From NCBI GenBank assembly GCA_009760855.2, contig WPIO01000036.1, positions 2,160,001 to 2,224,000 of the forward strand: a stretch of DNA of 64,000 nucleotides. The letters are read 5' to 3'. Positions within the stretch are counted from its first letter, which is position 1. Every line of letters begins with the position of its first letter. The DNA is from Cristatella mucedo (Eukaryota > Bryozoa > Phylactolaemata > Cristatellidae). Made by a program: the position numbers and the translations under genes. Shown in pieces: positions 1 through 18,924 of this stretch. The notes under the pieces were generated by a model, which did no database searches, had not been told where the DNA came from, and was given only the letters and a program-made list of their open reading frames with translations.

Positions 1-7401
<7,401 letters not shown>

Positions 7402-7774
7402 AATCCGACTCTTAGGGAAAGAATAGCAAGACTTTCAAAACGAGCTCTCAGTAGTCGTAGCTCGATGCTGATTCGTATTGCCAACACTCCGACTACGACG
7501 TTCAATGTAATAGTCGCAGCTAAAATGCTCACAGCTTTAATCTCACTGGCTCTTCACTTGGATCGTAGCACAGTCGATGACTGCCGGCCGGCTTTTAGTT
7601 CTGCTGCATACGTGGCGTCTGTCTCGAGTTTGCGCCTTACGTTATCTGTCTCTGCCACTACTTATCAGCTACTGACATTGGTCAGAGGTCAGTGGATATT
7701 GCTGCAGGAATCCCAAAATATCGTACAACTGTAATACGTTAATAAAAAATACTAGACGATCTATAATCTGTTTT

Positions 7775-7915
7775 TGTATAGCGACAAAAACAAGCCTTTG
7801 CGGCTATTACCACTACTTGCAGCAGCGATACAGAATTGTCCACCCAGGATTTGAACCTGTGACCTTCAGATTTAAGTCGTGAAAAGCAACCGCCTTACCT
7901 GGTGTGCCATTATGA
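7775..7915 (-). mobile_element. tRNA-derived SINE S2
   Basis: On the minus strand: A-box-like ATGGCACACCAGGTAAGGCG, B-box-like GGTTCAAATCC, then a body CTGCAAGTAGTGGTAATAGCC shared with the copies at 41465, 31075 and 28796. It lies inside the duplicated block, so it appears again at 13058-13198. Confidence 0.75.
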
Positions 7916-9285
7916 CTTCCACGTTGATCTTGATTCCTTCAGTGTATCAATTCCTTGGATTTCGTCTACCTAAGAGGTTCCTGGAATTAATTTATTCTTC
8001 GCTCTCGGGCGGGATTGATCATGAGAATAGATTTTCAACTCTGAACCAAGCTCAATGACTATACGCATATGCTAGAGGCTGTACCGACAGTATATCACAG
8101 CTAATATGAGCTTGAGCTCAGACATGATTATGTTCTAAGTGTTTCGTTCTCGTCTCATTGCTGATTGTAAGATGTTGCTACTGAAACTTCAGAGCTACTG
8201 CTGTGCTTGCTTTAATCAGGGAGCAGCTTTTTCGTAATCTACACAACAAGTCGAATTCTGGTAGAACCGGGGATGTGGACATGTCTTCCTTTATGAGACA
8301 TCTTTTAGCAGCGGCTTGCAAATCAATTTTTACAAAGTGAGTATGAAGAAATAATATGCTAGCAGAATGAGGCAATTTCTCAGCTCGACGATCTGTTGTA
8401 GATTCATTAGAGTGTAGATAGCTGCCGTCAAGTCTAAATAGTAAAAGTACAAATTTTACTAAGGTTATCAATTGAAGTATTGTTAGGTTTTCGTAAACTC
8501 TGGTTTAGAATTGAGCCACAAGTACTTGATCTTGTTACGTAAACAGAAGTCACGAACACGTGCAATGAGCACGTGTCACTAGTACGTGACACGTGTCTTG
8601 CATCGTGAGTGACGGGCTTCTTTTCGTAGGATTTTGGACTTGCAAGGGCCTACAAGAGTCTTGAATGGTGACTTATCCATTAATTGAAAAGAATTGCATA
8701 AGTACTTCTGCAGTTCTGAATGTGCTATCTCAATCGAAAAACGCCCCTTCAGCATGCAAGTCACAAGCATCAAGCGTGATTGGAATCACGTGGTCGGAGG
8801 TCATCATCGAAAGTCAATCGGTTGCCCAGCAAGCCTATCTTTAGCACTGTTTACAAAGACTAAAGACTTCGCGGTTGTCGCCGACTAATCTTTCGTGATT
8901 CCTAACGTCTCATTATTGTTATATGAACACACCCATATTGTATTGAATGCGGCAATATCAATTAAAATGAATGCGAGGCATCAAGAGCTCTGGCTGAAGC
9001 TTTCTATTAGACCTAATCACTGAATTTCACCCTGCTGCAGCAAGGCTACCGGCTGGATCGCTCGATGAAGTCACGAGGCTTTTAGCTGCTGATATAATCG
9101 TTTTGTCTGCTTTATCGGCTTGGTACCGCGCGTTCCAGAGCTGGCACTAGCAAACACCGCTAGCTGAACAGGCGCGTTATCTAGAAGACAGTGGCATGTA
9201 CTATTGTCCAAGGTCTTATTGATCGGCCCCGCATTAGCTCAGAACTTAAGGTTATGGCTGCTGACAATTGACCTATTATAATCAA
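7916..9285. other. Duplicated unique-looking sequence upstream of ODC copy 1
   Basis: Apart from the E-box cluster I see no element or domain. The small open frames (8178-8471 minus, 8579-8773 minus, 8694-8888 plus) recur unchanged in the second copy only because the block is duplicated. They have no recognisable motif. Confidence 0.5.
8557..8792. promoter_or_regulatory. Cluster of four CACGTG E-boxes, two in a palindrome
   Basis: CACGTG occurs at 8557-8562, 8570-8575, 8590-8595 and 8787-8792. The middle pair forms a 10-bp-arm inverted repeat (CACGTGTCAC, 6-bp loop TAGTAC, GTGACACGTG). The cluster lies 1.16-1.39 kb upstream of the ODC copy 1 start. Vertebrate ODC1 is a known Myc/Max target through CACGTG sites. 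A role here is inference only, and the sites may be incidental. Confidence 0.35.
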
Positions 9286-9289
9286 GAGC

Positions 9290-10940
9290 CCTTAATTCCG
9301 CCTACTAAATGTCTGCTCGCTAAAAACCGAGGGGGTTACTCTCCCGAGATCAGGTGTCCGGGAGAACCAGGATGCATTTCTGATTGCCGAAAATTGGATG
9401 GCTCCTTGTTTCAGTAGCTGCATATGTGAGACTACCCCACTCAAATTCTCATTCTATCAGTCCATACGTTCTGATAAGGTTCGTGGTGGATTGCAATTGC
9501 TGGTTATTAATTGTTTGGCTATCTAGTGTGCAATTTGCTTGCATGGGCCATCGTTTGAATCGGTTGCAATCGGGTCCTAATCAAAGACAATGCCTCTTAC
9601 TGTTGTAATATACCGACCTAATTCCGGCCGTCTAAAGTTGTTTGTAGAGGAGCTTTCAGAGTTCTTAGCTAAAATATTTGTGTGTGAGAGGCCGCTACTG
9701 ATTGCTGGAGACTTCAATATTCATGTTGACATCCCTATTAGCAGCCAGATCCACAAATTTCTCGATGCATGGAGAGTTTTGGTTTGGTCCAACACGTTAA
9801 TCATACCACCCACGTCGGTGGCCATATTCTAGATCTTGTGATTTCTAAGGATGTTTTCCCCACTGACATTGTGGTGTGCCTGCTGACCATCTTGGATCAT
9901 TGTTCGGTCTCGTTTACTATTCCTGCTCACTTGTACGTACAGGATAATGCCGAACTTTCCAGTGACGTAACTTAAAAAAAGCGTTGACACAGAAACATTT
10001 TTGAAATCTGTTTGCAATACCGGTATTCTTGATCTGCACCCAGACACGACCGAAAGTCTCGATACCCTCACGGATGCAGTGAACATGACGCTTGGAAGTG
10101 CTCTTGACAAGCATGCACCCGTTCATTCTAACCGTGTACACAGTCCTGGAGATTATTCCCAATTTACACAGCAACTTCAAAAGATGCACCTTCTTAAGCA
10201 AAGGCTTGAACGTCGTTTTAAGAAATCTGGGTCTGATCTATTCATTTGAAAGACTTCCTTCGAGTTGACACCCGGAGTCTTAAAAAGCCAGGGTTTCTGT
10301 TTTCACCCGAAAACAGATTTCCAGCCAGTTTGACCCGATTCAGATTTATAAGACAGTAAACAATCTACTAGCCGATGCTGAGAGGGCTGACTCCTCAGAT
10401 AGTATTTGCTAAGCCGTAAGGTTTTCAGCCTTCTTTACAGAAACGATTGTGCACATTTGTGCCCTGATAAAGCCACCTCCGAGTAAAACAAACGTGGAAC
10501 CACAGCCTGTGCTATTTCTTAAAATATTTTCCGAGGTTTCTGCATGCGATGTGGCTACCTTAATGGGGTCTAGTACAAAAAACTCCTCTCCTGAAGGCCC
10601 TAGAGCATCATCTCTGTGGTATTCATTAGCAGACCAACTTAGTAAAGCCGTAACCAAGATTTTTAAAGCTTCTCTGGAAAAAGGGGTCGTCCCAAGTCCT
10701 TTAAGTCGGCAATTGTTAGACCCATGCTTAAAAATCCGTGATTAGATCCCTGAGGTCCTTGCAAACTTTAACCAAGTTTTCCTTTTTCCTTTCTTGCCAA
10801 ATATTCTTAAGAAAACTGTCGCTAAGCAGCTGGTTGAACGTATTGTAAGGAATAAAATGTCAGAAACATTTCAATCAGGGTTCAAGAGGCAGCACTCCGC
10901 TGAAAACTAGATCTATCAGCTGCCTTTAACGCCTTGGATA
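9290..10940 (+). mobile_element. LINE family 2, endonuclease to RT start (broken)
   Basis: Starts with the endonuclease N-terminus (CGCTAAAAACCGAGGGGGTT; LTETWM region degraded to LIAENWM), then [72 protein letters not shown] and the pre-RT linker. AGDFN is the apurinic-endonuclease-like motif of non-LTR elements. Several frameshifts; it ends soon after LSAAFN-like sequence near 10920-10940, followed by a 3' tail. A single unit of the 39-bp segment that is expanded in other copies lies at about 10570-10625. Confidence 0.85.
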
Positions 10941-10967
10941 ACGGCGTTTTACTTGAACGATTGAGAA

Positions 10968-11135
10968 CTGCTTCCCACTTTCTCTTAGTTTCGTTAGGCG
11001 AAGTCTGTTGGCTACCGAATGCGTACCGAAAGCCGCTTAGGCTATAATTGTGCCACTATGCAAAACTTGCCTGCGTAACACCCACTTAGTCCTAATGGCT
11101 TTGTGGAGTTACACACGGAGATACATCACATTACA
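10968..11135 (+). mobile_element. LINE family 2, 3' tail
   Basis: GGCGAAGTCTGTTGGCTACC, GAATGCGTACCGAAAGCCGC, CTTAGTCCTAATGGCTTTGT, GGAGTTACACACGGAGATAC. The same tail occurs at 23690, 26735, 31930 (minus), 40410 (minus), 42235 and 57590 (minus). Confidence 0.8.
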
Positions 11136-11137
11136 TT

Positions 11138-11215
11138 CACCTGTGCATACGTAAAGCGTCATGATAGAGATTAGGTTCTCTTAGAGAGTGCTGTATAAAT
11201 GAATTATATTTGCGT
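11138..11215 (+). mobile_element. SINE S1-type 3' tail
   Basis: AAAGCGTCATGATAGAGATT...AGAGTGCTGTATAAATGAATTATATTT matches the 3' hairpin and A/T-rich end of SINE S1. The tRNA-like head is missing. It directly follows the LINE family 2 tail. Confidence 0.6.
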
Positions 11216-12399
11216 GAATGTAATAGTGAGCTGAAAAATTCTCAATTATGCTGGCGGATCTGGGTGGCCGGGGTTCGATTCTAAAGTCCAGAGCTTTCAT
11301 TTTATTTAATATTATGTTTGGCTCAGATTCAATTGAATCCCTGCATAGATATGTTAATCTATTCGTTCTCACCCTCTTTTGTCCGAATGGAACACCAGCT
11401 GTCCTTGCTAAGGGCAGGCTCCGAGTGTTGGTATTATTCTCAGACGCCAAGGACTCAGCGTGACGTGAGTGGTTTTCAATAATGACAGGAATAGTGCAAA
11501 TCGTTTTCTACCTGTTTCTCCCACCAAACGTTTTAAGAAGAAACGCGATCCTGCCAGCTCAGATAATGTTCTAGGCGTGGCCGTAAGTTTTGGAAGCGTC
11601 CGAGGGCCTGGCGCTGAATATACTGGAGAACAGAGCGAGCTGACTGTCTGCGCATAGGCAGCTATTGCTGTAAGCTCGTTCTATTTGCATCGAAATGTAT
11701 TCTTTGAAAAAAGGCTAGCCTGTCAAATAGCACATATTTCAATAGTTGCAGATGTCCCTAAGCTGCTATCTCCACAGCTACAATTAGGCAATAGATAATT
11801 GCCCGATGCAAGACGCCGATCCACGATCCAGATCGCGAAGTGTGAGTAATTCACCTCTGGTACCTGGAGCCAGACCTAAGGTGAGTAGATGGACTATTTA
11901 AAGAAAACACACTGGAGGGCTGTAAAAAAATTCAGATAATCAAAACCTCTTTGAAATCAACTTTGACATTAGGATTAAATATTTAATGAGAACCCAAAAA
12001 CGAAATGCATGCTTGACGTATGAAGCTACACTGGTAAATCCAACCTATCTCGCCTGAAAGCAACATAATACGGATATATTTTATGAAAGTACATTTGTTC
12101 ACTATTAGCATGTTCTTAAAATCAGCGGCGGAGCCAGAATTTCCAAATTAGGAGGCCAAGACTATCAAACACTTTATGTCAGAGCGGCAAGATCTGCAGG
12201 ATCTTCAGGTAGGCGAGGCTAGACCTAGAATTATTGAAAAATTACAACTAAAAATTGTACTGTTTATACGACAGGAAATCAGTGGTTGCTCGCTCAGTGG
12301 AATTGATAAAAATGACGTTGATGATTATACGTTTGCACTGTGCCCTCAGCATACGGAATCTCTTTCTATAATTTTACAAATGCTGTAAAGGATGCATGA
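11216..12399. other. No gene recognised
   Basis: AT-rich sequence. GGGGTTCGATTCT at 11269-11281 looks like a Pol III B-box but I see no convincing partner A-box. Short open frames (11248-11463, 11469-11657, 12176-12388) have no recognised motif. Confidence 0.4.
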
Positions 12400-12888
12400 A
12401 AAAATAGTTGCTGGCAACATTCACTCGCCAATAAGTTTGATCCGGTTAGTAGTAACACTCACAGTATTAGCATGTACGTGTCAGCACGCGTAAGCATACA
12501 AAAGAAAAACTACAAGGACCCAGCCAACGCTTTAAGAAAACTTGTGTAGCTCCTCATTAAGTGTCGCAAGTTCAAGGGAATGTCGAAATGTCAGTCATGA
12601 ACGTGAGTTTCCGGCTTTGGGAGCATGTAAAATCGACACGTAAGTCTCAAAATGATTCAGTATTCGTCAAAAGCGTAGCTAAAGGATTTGAGTCAGAAAA
12701 GCGAATGATACGATACACAGCTCAATTTAGTCGAGATTCTCAATGGTAGGCTGGAACGACAGATAGAAGGAACCTAAAAGTTATTGCCAGAACCTTGAAG
12801 TCGATAGGCTGCTTGATTGGGAGCCAGATCAGGTTTGCGAAAAGTAGTGTAACTTTGCAACTGCGACGATCGCGACATTAAAGTCTTG
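12400..12888 (-). mobile_element. LINE family 1, C-terminal part
   Basis: Minus strand encodes degraded CKVTLLFANLIWLPIKQPID and the FSSYAPKAW block (seen on the plus strand as CTTTGGGAGCATGTAAA). About 340 bp (12545-12888) matches 15215-15557 with roughly 10 percent difference by eye. It abuts the start of duplication copy A2. Confidence 0.7.
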
Positions 12889-13057
12889 GGTACGTGGCGT
12901 CTGTCTTGAGTTTGCGCCTTACGTTATCTGTCTCTGCCACTACTTATCAGCTACTGACATTGGTCAGAGGTCAGTGGATATTGCTGCAGGACTCCCAAAA
13001 TATCGTACAACTGTAATACGTTAATAAAACATACTAGACGATCTATAATCTGTTTTT

Positions 13058-13198
13058 GTATAGCGACAAAAACAAGCCTTTGCGGCTATTACCACTACTT
13101 GCAGCAGCGATACAGAATTGCCTACCCAGGATTTGAACCTGCGACCTTCGGATTTAAGTCGTGAAAAGCAACCGCCTTACCTGGTGTGCCATTATGAC
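13058..13198 (-). mobile_element. tRNA-derived SINE S2 (in duplication A2)
   Basis: Duplicate of the SINE at 7775-7915, with a handful of base changes (for example GCCTACCCAGG for GTCCACCCAGG). Confidence 0.75.
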
Positions 13199-13838
13199 TT
13201 CCACGTTGATCTTGATTCCTTCAGTGTATCAATTCCTTGGATTTCGTCTACCTAAGAGGTTCCTGGAATTAATCTATTCTTCGCTCTCGGGCGGGATTGA
13301 TCATGAGAATAGATTTTCAACTCTGAACCAAGCTCAATGACTATACGCATATGCTAGAGGCTGTACCGACAGTATATCACAGCTAATATGAGCTTGAGCT
13401 CAGACATGATTATGTTCTAAGTGTTTCGTTCTCGTCTCATTGCTGATTGTAAGATGTTGCTACTGAAACTTCAGAGCTACTGCTGTGCTTGCTTTAATCA
13501 GGGAGCAGCTTTTTCGTAATCTACACAACAAGTCGAATTCTGGTAGAACCGGGGATGTGGACATGTCTTCCTTTATGAGACATCTTTTAGCAGCGGCTTG
13601 CAAATCAATTTTTACAAAGTGAGTATGAAGAAATAATATGCTAGCAGAATGAGGCAATTTCTCAGCTCGACGATCTGTTGTAGATTCATTAGAGTGTAGA
13701 TAGCTGCCGTCAAGTCTAAATAGTAAAAGTACAAATTTTACTAAGGTTATCAATTGAAGTATTGTTAGGTTTTCGTAAACTCTGGTTTAGAATTGAGCCA
13801 CAAGTACTTGATCTTGTTACGTAAACAGAAGTCACGAA

Positions 13839-14074
13839 CACGTGCAATGAGCACGTGTCACTAGTACGTGACACGTGTCTTGCATCGTGAGTGACGGGCT
13901 TCTTTTCGTAGGATTTTGGACTTGCAAGGGCCTACAAGAGTCTTGAATGGTGACTTATCCATTAATTGAAAAGAATTGCATAAGTACTTCTGCAGTTCTG
14001 AATGTGCTATCTCAATCGAAAAACGCCCCTTCAGCATGCAAGTCACAAGCATCAAGCGTGATTGGAATCACGTG
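13839..14074. promoter_or_regulatory. E-box cluster, duplicated copy
   Basis: The four CACGTG sites of 8557-8792 recur here unchanged as part of duplication A2. No gene start is recognised next to this copy. Confidence 0.25.
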
Positions 14075-14569
14075 GTCGGAGGTCATCATCGAAAGTCAAT
14101 CGGTTGCCCAGCAAGCCTATCTTTAGCACTGTTTACAAAGACTAAAGACTTCGCGGTTGTCGCCGACTAATCTTTCGTGATTCCTAACGTCTCATTATTG
14201 TTATATGAACACACCCATATTGTATTGAATGCGGCAATATCAATTAAAATGAATGCGAGGCATCAAGAGCTCTGGCTGAAGCTTTCTATTAGACCTAATC
14301 ACTGAATTTCACCCTGCTGCAGCAAGGCTACCGGCTGGATCGCTCGATGAAGTCACGAGGCTTTTAGCTGCTGATATAATCGTTTTGTCTGCTTTATCGG
14401 CTTGGTACCGCGCGTTCCAGAGCTGGCACTAGCAAACACCGCTAGCTGAACAGGCGCGTTATCTAGAAGACAGTGGCATGTACTATTGTCCAAGGTCTTA
14501 TTGATCGGCCCCGCATTAGCTCAGAACTTAAGGTTATGGCTGCTGACAATTGACCTATTATAATCAAGA

Positions 14570-15174
14570 GCCCTTAATTCCGCCTACTAAATGTCTGCTC
14601 GCTAAAAACCGAGGGGGTTACTCTCCCGAGATCAGGTGGTCCGGGAGAACCAGGATGCATTTCTGATTGCCGAAAATTGGATGGCTCCTTGTTTCAGTAG
14701 CTGCATATGTGAGACTACCCCACTCAAATTCTCATTCTATCAGTCCATACGTTCTGATAAGGTTCGTGGTGGATTGCAATTGCTGGTTATTAATTGTTTG
14801 GCTATCTAGTGTGCAATTTGCTTGCATGGGCCATCGTTTGAATCGGTTGCAATCGGGTCCTAATCAAAGACAATGCCTCTTACTGTTGTAATATACCGAC
14901 CTAATTCCGGCCGTCTAAAGTTGTTTGTAGAGGAGCTTTCAGAGTTCTTAGCTAAAATATTTGTGTGTGAGAGGCCGCTACTGATTGCTGGAGACTTCAA
15001 TATTCATGTTGACATCCCTATTAGCAGCCAGATCCACAAATTTCTCGATGCATGGAGAGTTTTGGTTTGGTCCAACACGTTAATTATACCACCCACGTCG
15101 GTGGCCATATTCTAGATCTTGTGATTTCTTAGGACGTTTTCCCCACTGACATTGTGGTGTGCCTGCTGACCATC
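14570..15174 (+). mobile_element. LINE family 2, truncated endonuclease (in duplication A2)
   Basis: Copy of 9290-9891 with the same VVIYRPNSGR and PLLIAGDFNIHVD motifs, cut at the duplication boundary. Confidence 0.85.
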
Positions 15175-15189
15175 CGGCTTTATTTGACC

Positions 15190-16211
15190 TTCTGACGCTA
15201 TATTCAAAAATTGTGTAGCTCTTCATTAAGAGTCGGAAGTTCAAGGGAATGTCGAAATGTTAGTCAAGAGAGTGAGTTTCAGGCTTTGGGAGCATGTAAA
15301 ATTGACACGTAAGTCTCAAAATGATTCCGTATTCGTCAAAAGCGTAACTAAAGGATTTGAGTCAGAAAAGCGGGTGAAACGATATATAGCTCAATTTGGT
15401 CACAGTTCTCATAGGTCCGCTGGAACGACAGATAGAGGGGACCTAAAAGTGATTGCCAGTACCTTGAAGTCGATAGGCTGCTTGATTGGGAGTCAGATCA
15501 GGCTGGCGAAAAGTAGTGTAACCTAGCAACTGCAACTATCGCGATATTAAAGTCTTGCTGCTGAGTTGTTCACCAACTGTACAAGGTTTATCGGAAAGGC
15601 CAGTACCCCAGCGAGCAGTTAGTTAGAGACGGCTAGATTGATTTTAACGAATGCAGGGACCAATGATGATGCAGTATCGATGTCACACCAGGCCCGAATC
15701 GTAGCTATATTGTACAGCTAAAAGTAGGCAAACTTGACTGTAGTGCTGATCTGGTCATCTAGTAAAAGTCCACAGTGGAACGAGCATCTGAATTTCGTAC
15801 AGAAGCTCTGAAAATTATGCTGGCACAGCCAATTTAATGAGTTAACATCTCCAATTTACCATTCACACGTGGTTTTACCATAACTAGTAAGTGAGTTTTA
15901 TCGTTACTCAGTTTGACAAAAGTTGTAGCCATCCATATTCAGACGAACGGAATACATTCAGCAATGAAGTTCAAAGAATTAGAATTGCTGGAGGACTCGG
16001 AGGGATAAAAGACAAGCTTCAAATGAGTTTCATATTCATAGAGATTAAATCCCAGATTGTGCTTGACAATCACTATGGCCAGAGGGGAGAGTATATACTG
16101 TGAAACAAAGCGGACCAACAAAAAAGCCCCGAGGCACCTGACACTTCATTGGTTCCTCGTTTGATATTTGTCCATTCCCATCCAAGCTCTGAAGTCTCTC
16201 AATGAGATACG
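15190..16211 (-). mobile_element. LINE family 1, C-terminus to RT (3' part; interrupted by hAT)
   Basis: Read on the minus strand from 16211 down: YLIERLQSLDGNGQ, VPRGFFVGPLCFTVYTLP, a degraded YADD region (NLYEYET), then the C-terminal block near 15215-15557. Reading continues at 18933 beyond the hAT element, so this was one LINE copy before the hAT inserted. Confidence 0.75.
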
Positions 16212-16219
16212 ACCTAAAA
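16212..16219. repeat. 8-bp target-site duplication of the hAT, left
   Basis: ACCTAAAA, repeated at 18925-18932. Eight bp is the diagnostic length for the hAT superfamily. Confidence 0.92.
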
Positions 16220-18924
16220 CAGGGGTGTCCAACTCGTGGCCCGCGGGCCACAACCCGGCCCGCCGAGCTCTTCTATGCGACCCGCAACGTTATCCCAAAA
16301 ATACTTGTCACTCCATGTTTTTCGTTAATTTTTAATCATTACAAATGGCGATATAAGGCGCTGTGATGTACTTCACGCGCTCGTGAAGCGTGAAGGTGTC
16401 CGAATGGCTATTTTCGCGTGAAGGTAAAGCAATCGATTCATTTTGCTAGCCTTCATGTGAACATTTTGGCGTGAAGGGGTAATCTATTTTTGCTACAGCG
16501 GCGCCATTATGATAACATTTATAACGCTTCTGCAAGCGGAATTAACTTTTTCGCACTGTGGATAGAAAAAAGAGCCGTTTCTCAGCTGCTGCTCCACGAA
16601 CTGGAATCAGTCAGGTAGGTTTTTCAAAAAACGAGTATTGCTCAACTTACTTACTAATACTAAGATATTGCTGTGATAAAATATAAATTAATCGATTCGT
16701 AACTGATCTCTTTTTTTATTTCACAGAGAAAAATGGCGGCGAATGTGAATACTAGCAAAAAACAAAAAAATGACGCAGAAGGAAGACTTTTCAAAGCATC
16801 TTGGACTGTAGACTATTATGTAATGGACTGCTTCGGTGGGATAATGTGCCTAATATGCCAAGAAACAATTGCCGTCGCAAAGGAGTACAATGTTAAGCGA
16901 CATTTTTCAACAAAGCATGGCGACAGGTACAACAGCCTGACTGGTCAACTTCGAATTGATCGCGTGAACTCGTTGAAACAGAGCGTCATCGGACAGTAGT
17001 CATTGTTTACAGCAGTCAGCAACAAGTCTGAGGCTTCAACCAAAGTCAGTTTTTTAATAGCTGAAGCTGTAGCTAAGCGGGGAAAGCATTTTCCGATGGT
17101 GAATTTGTTAAGGAATTCCTCAGGCTGTTTACTGGTGTGGTCTGTCCAGAAAAGAAGTCAGAAGTAGAGAAAGTCAGTCTTTCTCATCAAACAGTTACGA
17201 GAAGAGTTGACGAGCTCGCATCCAACATGGAAGAAGGTCTCACTAAAAGACTTGCTGAATGCGAATTTTATTCTCTTGCGCTCGACGAAAGCACGGACAA
17301 TAGCAATACGGCTCAACTGTCTGTGTTTGTCCGCGGAGTAAAAGGAAAGTTTGTCATTATCGAAGAACTGTTGGATATATGTTCAATGAAAGGCACTACA
17401 ACGGGAAGGGATATTTTGGATCAGGTCAAGAGGGTCCTCACAAAATTTAATCTTCCTGAAACTAAATTGATTGGTTTAACGACAGACGGAGCCCCTTCAA
17501 TGCCAGGTAGACACAATGGATTTGTATCTTTAATGGTAAAATTAGTACCTCACACAATTGTCAGTCATTACTGCATCATCCACCAAGAACAGCTATGTTG
17601 TAAGGTCTTGAGCATGCAACATGTAATGGACAATGTAGTTTCAACAGTCAATGTGATAAGGTCTCGTGCGCTAAACCACAGACAATTTCAGGCTTTCCTT
17701 GAAGAGTTGGGATCAGATCATTGTGATGTTATTTATTTCTGAAAAGTCCATTGGCTAAGTAGGGCAAACACGTTAGCCTAGTTTTGGTCACTTCGGGACG
17801 AAATAAAAATATTTATGACAGAAAAGGGAAAAAATGCTGGCTTCCTCGATGACCGGCAGTGGTTGAATGACTAGGCTTTTTTGGTGGACATGTCCAAACA
17901 TCTTGCAGATCTTAATGTCAAGCTCCAAGGTAAGGATCAACTGGTCCATAAAATGTATGAGTGTGTTGTCGCGTTTGTGCAAAAGCTAAAACTTTTCCGG
18001 AAACACTTATATCAGGAGAAACTGTTACATTTTACAACACTAGCAACAAGATCGCCTGAAACGCTGGCTCATATGAAGTACTCCACTCTTGTTAGCAAAC
18101 TTGTTGATGAATTCGAAGAGAGGTTTCAAAATTTCCAACAACATGCGGATGACATGAACATGATTAGTAATCCATTTAATATCGATCCCTCTGATGCACC
18201 TGATGAATTTCAGCTCGAACTAATCGACATTCATAATGACAGCAATTTAAAAACTGCTTATGATCAGCATGACCTTGTTACCTTTTACAAGCAGTATGTT
18301 TAATCAGAGTCTTTTCCTAACCTAGCCAAACATGCTCGCAGGTATATTGCACTTTTTGGCAGCGAATATTGCTGTGAACAGCTTTTTTCCGGACTGAAAA
18401 ATGTGAAAACAAAGACTCGATCCGTTCTCACAGATGAACATTTATCAGGAATCCTTAGAATTGCCACATCCACTGTTGCAGCAGATGTCGACTTTTTATG
18501 CAAACAGAAACAATGCCAAATATCTCACTGACGCCTGCAGTGCAGAAGACATTTAATACCTGTGGCATTTAATTAGTCCGAAGACATTAATATTATGTGA
18601 ATCCTTGTCATGTAATTTTGTAAGTTTTATAAGTTTCTGTCTTCATGTTATAAAAGTAAAAATCTAAAAGTAAAAGGTTGGCCATAACATCTATCGAATT
18701 ATTTTCCAGTACACGATTAAATTTTTATTATTTTTTATTTTAATTATAATTATGCTAAAAAATACTATTGTATTTCGGTTTATTTATTAAGTATAATAGT
18801 AATAGTCATACTAAATTACGATCTTATTTTCTGATGCGGTCAACTACGCCAATTTACATGTGGCCCCCGGACCTTTTAAATTTTTTAAATGTGGCCCACA
18901 ACGCAAAAAGGTTGGACACCCCTG
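16220..18924 (+). mobile_element. hAT DNA transposon (Charlie/GTF2IRD2-transposase type), 2705 bp
   Basis: Terminal inverted repeats begin CAGGGGTGTCCAAC at both ends (16220-16233 and, inverted, 18911-18924), and an exact 8-bp target duplication flanks them. The interior holds a plus-strand transposase relic with a probable 5' intron (donor TCAG|GTAGGT at 16614, acceptor TTTCACAG|AGAAAA just before the start at 16733). Near the left end GCGTGAAGG-type motifs recur (16386-16395, 16418-16426, 16470-16478, one inverted near 16450), resembling the subterminal repeats bound by hAT transposases. It interrupts a minus-strand LINE. Confidence 0.95.
16733..18530 (+). pseudogene. hAT transposase relic, GTF2IRD2-like
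   Basis: Pieces in order: a zinc-finger-like N-terminus (CLICQETIAVAKEYNVKRHF...KHGDRY, 16733-16999); the catalytic core start ALDESTDNSNTAQLSVFVRG (within 17137-17742), with LTTDGAPSMPG and CIIHQEQLC; a middle helical part (17881-18303); and the C-terminal dimerisation block SEYCCEQLFSGLKNVKTKTR near 18358-18420. It is broken by in-frame stops at 16997-16999, 17740-17742, near 17780, near 17872 and at 18301-18303, and by a frameshift near 17090-17100. The family is the one whose domain was captured in vertebrate GTF2IRD2. No active protein can be made from this copy. Confidence 0.92.

Larger units (their letters stand above)
7609..9891. repeat. Segmental duplication, copy A1 (pairs with 12891-15174)
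   Basis: This 2.28-kb block recurs in direct orientation 5282-5283 bp downstream. By eye I see only about ten single-base differences and one 1-bp insertion (AGGTGTCC here, AGGTGGTCC there, near 9355). It contains a SINE S2, an E-box cluster, unassigned sequence and the first 600 bp of a LINE family 2 copy. The ends do not coincide with transposon ends. It begins 208 bp upstream of the ODC copy 1 start codon. Confidence 0.95.
12891..15174. repeat. Segmental duplication, copy A2 (pairs with 7609-9891)
   Basis: Second, nearly identical copy of the 2.28-kb block. The junctions are sharp: TTGGG|TACGTGGCGT on the left and TGACCATC|CGGCTTTATT on the right. The right end lies within LINE family 2 coding sequence that continues in A1 but not here. 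It is flanked by two related minus-strand LINE family 1 fragments. Confidence 0.95.

Noticed and set aside
8178-8888. Small frames identical to those at 13460-14170, suggesting conserved genes
   Set aside because: The identity comes from the recent segmental duplication, not from selection; no motif.
11269-11281. tRNA gene (GGGGTTCGATTCT B-box)
   Set aside because: No cloverleaf or A-box at the right distance; at most a decayed SINE.
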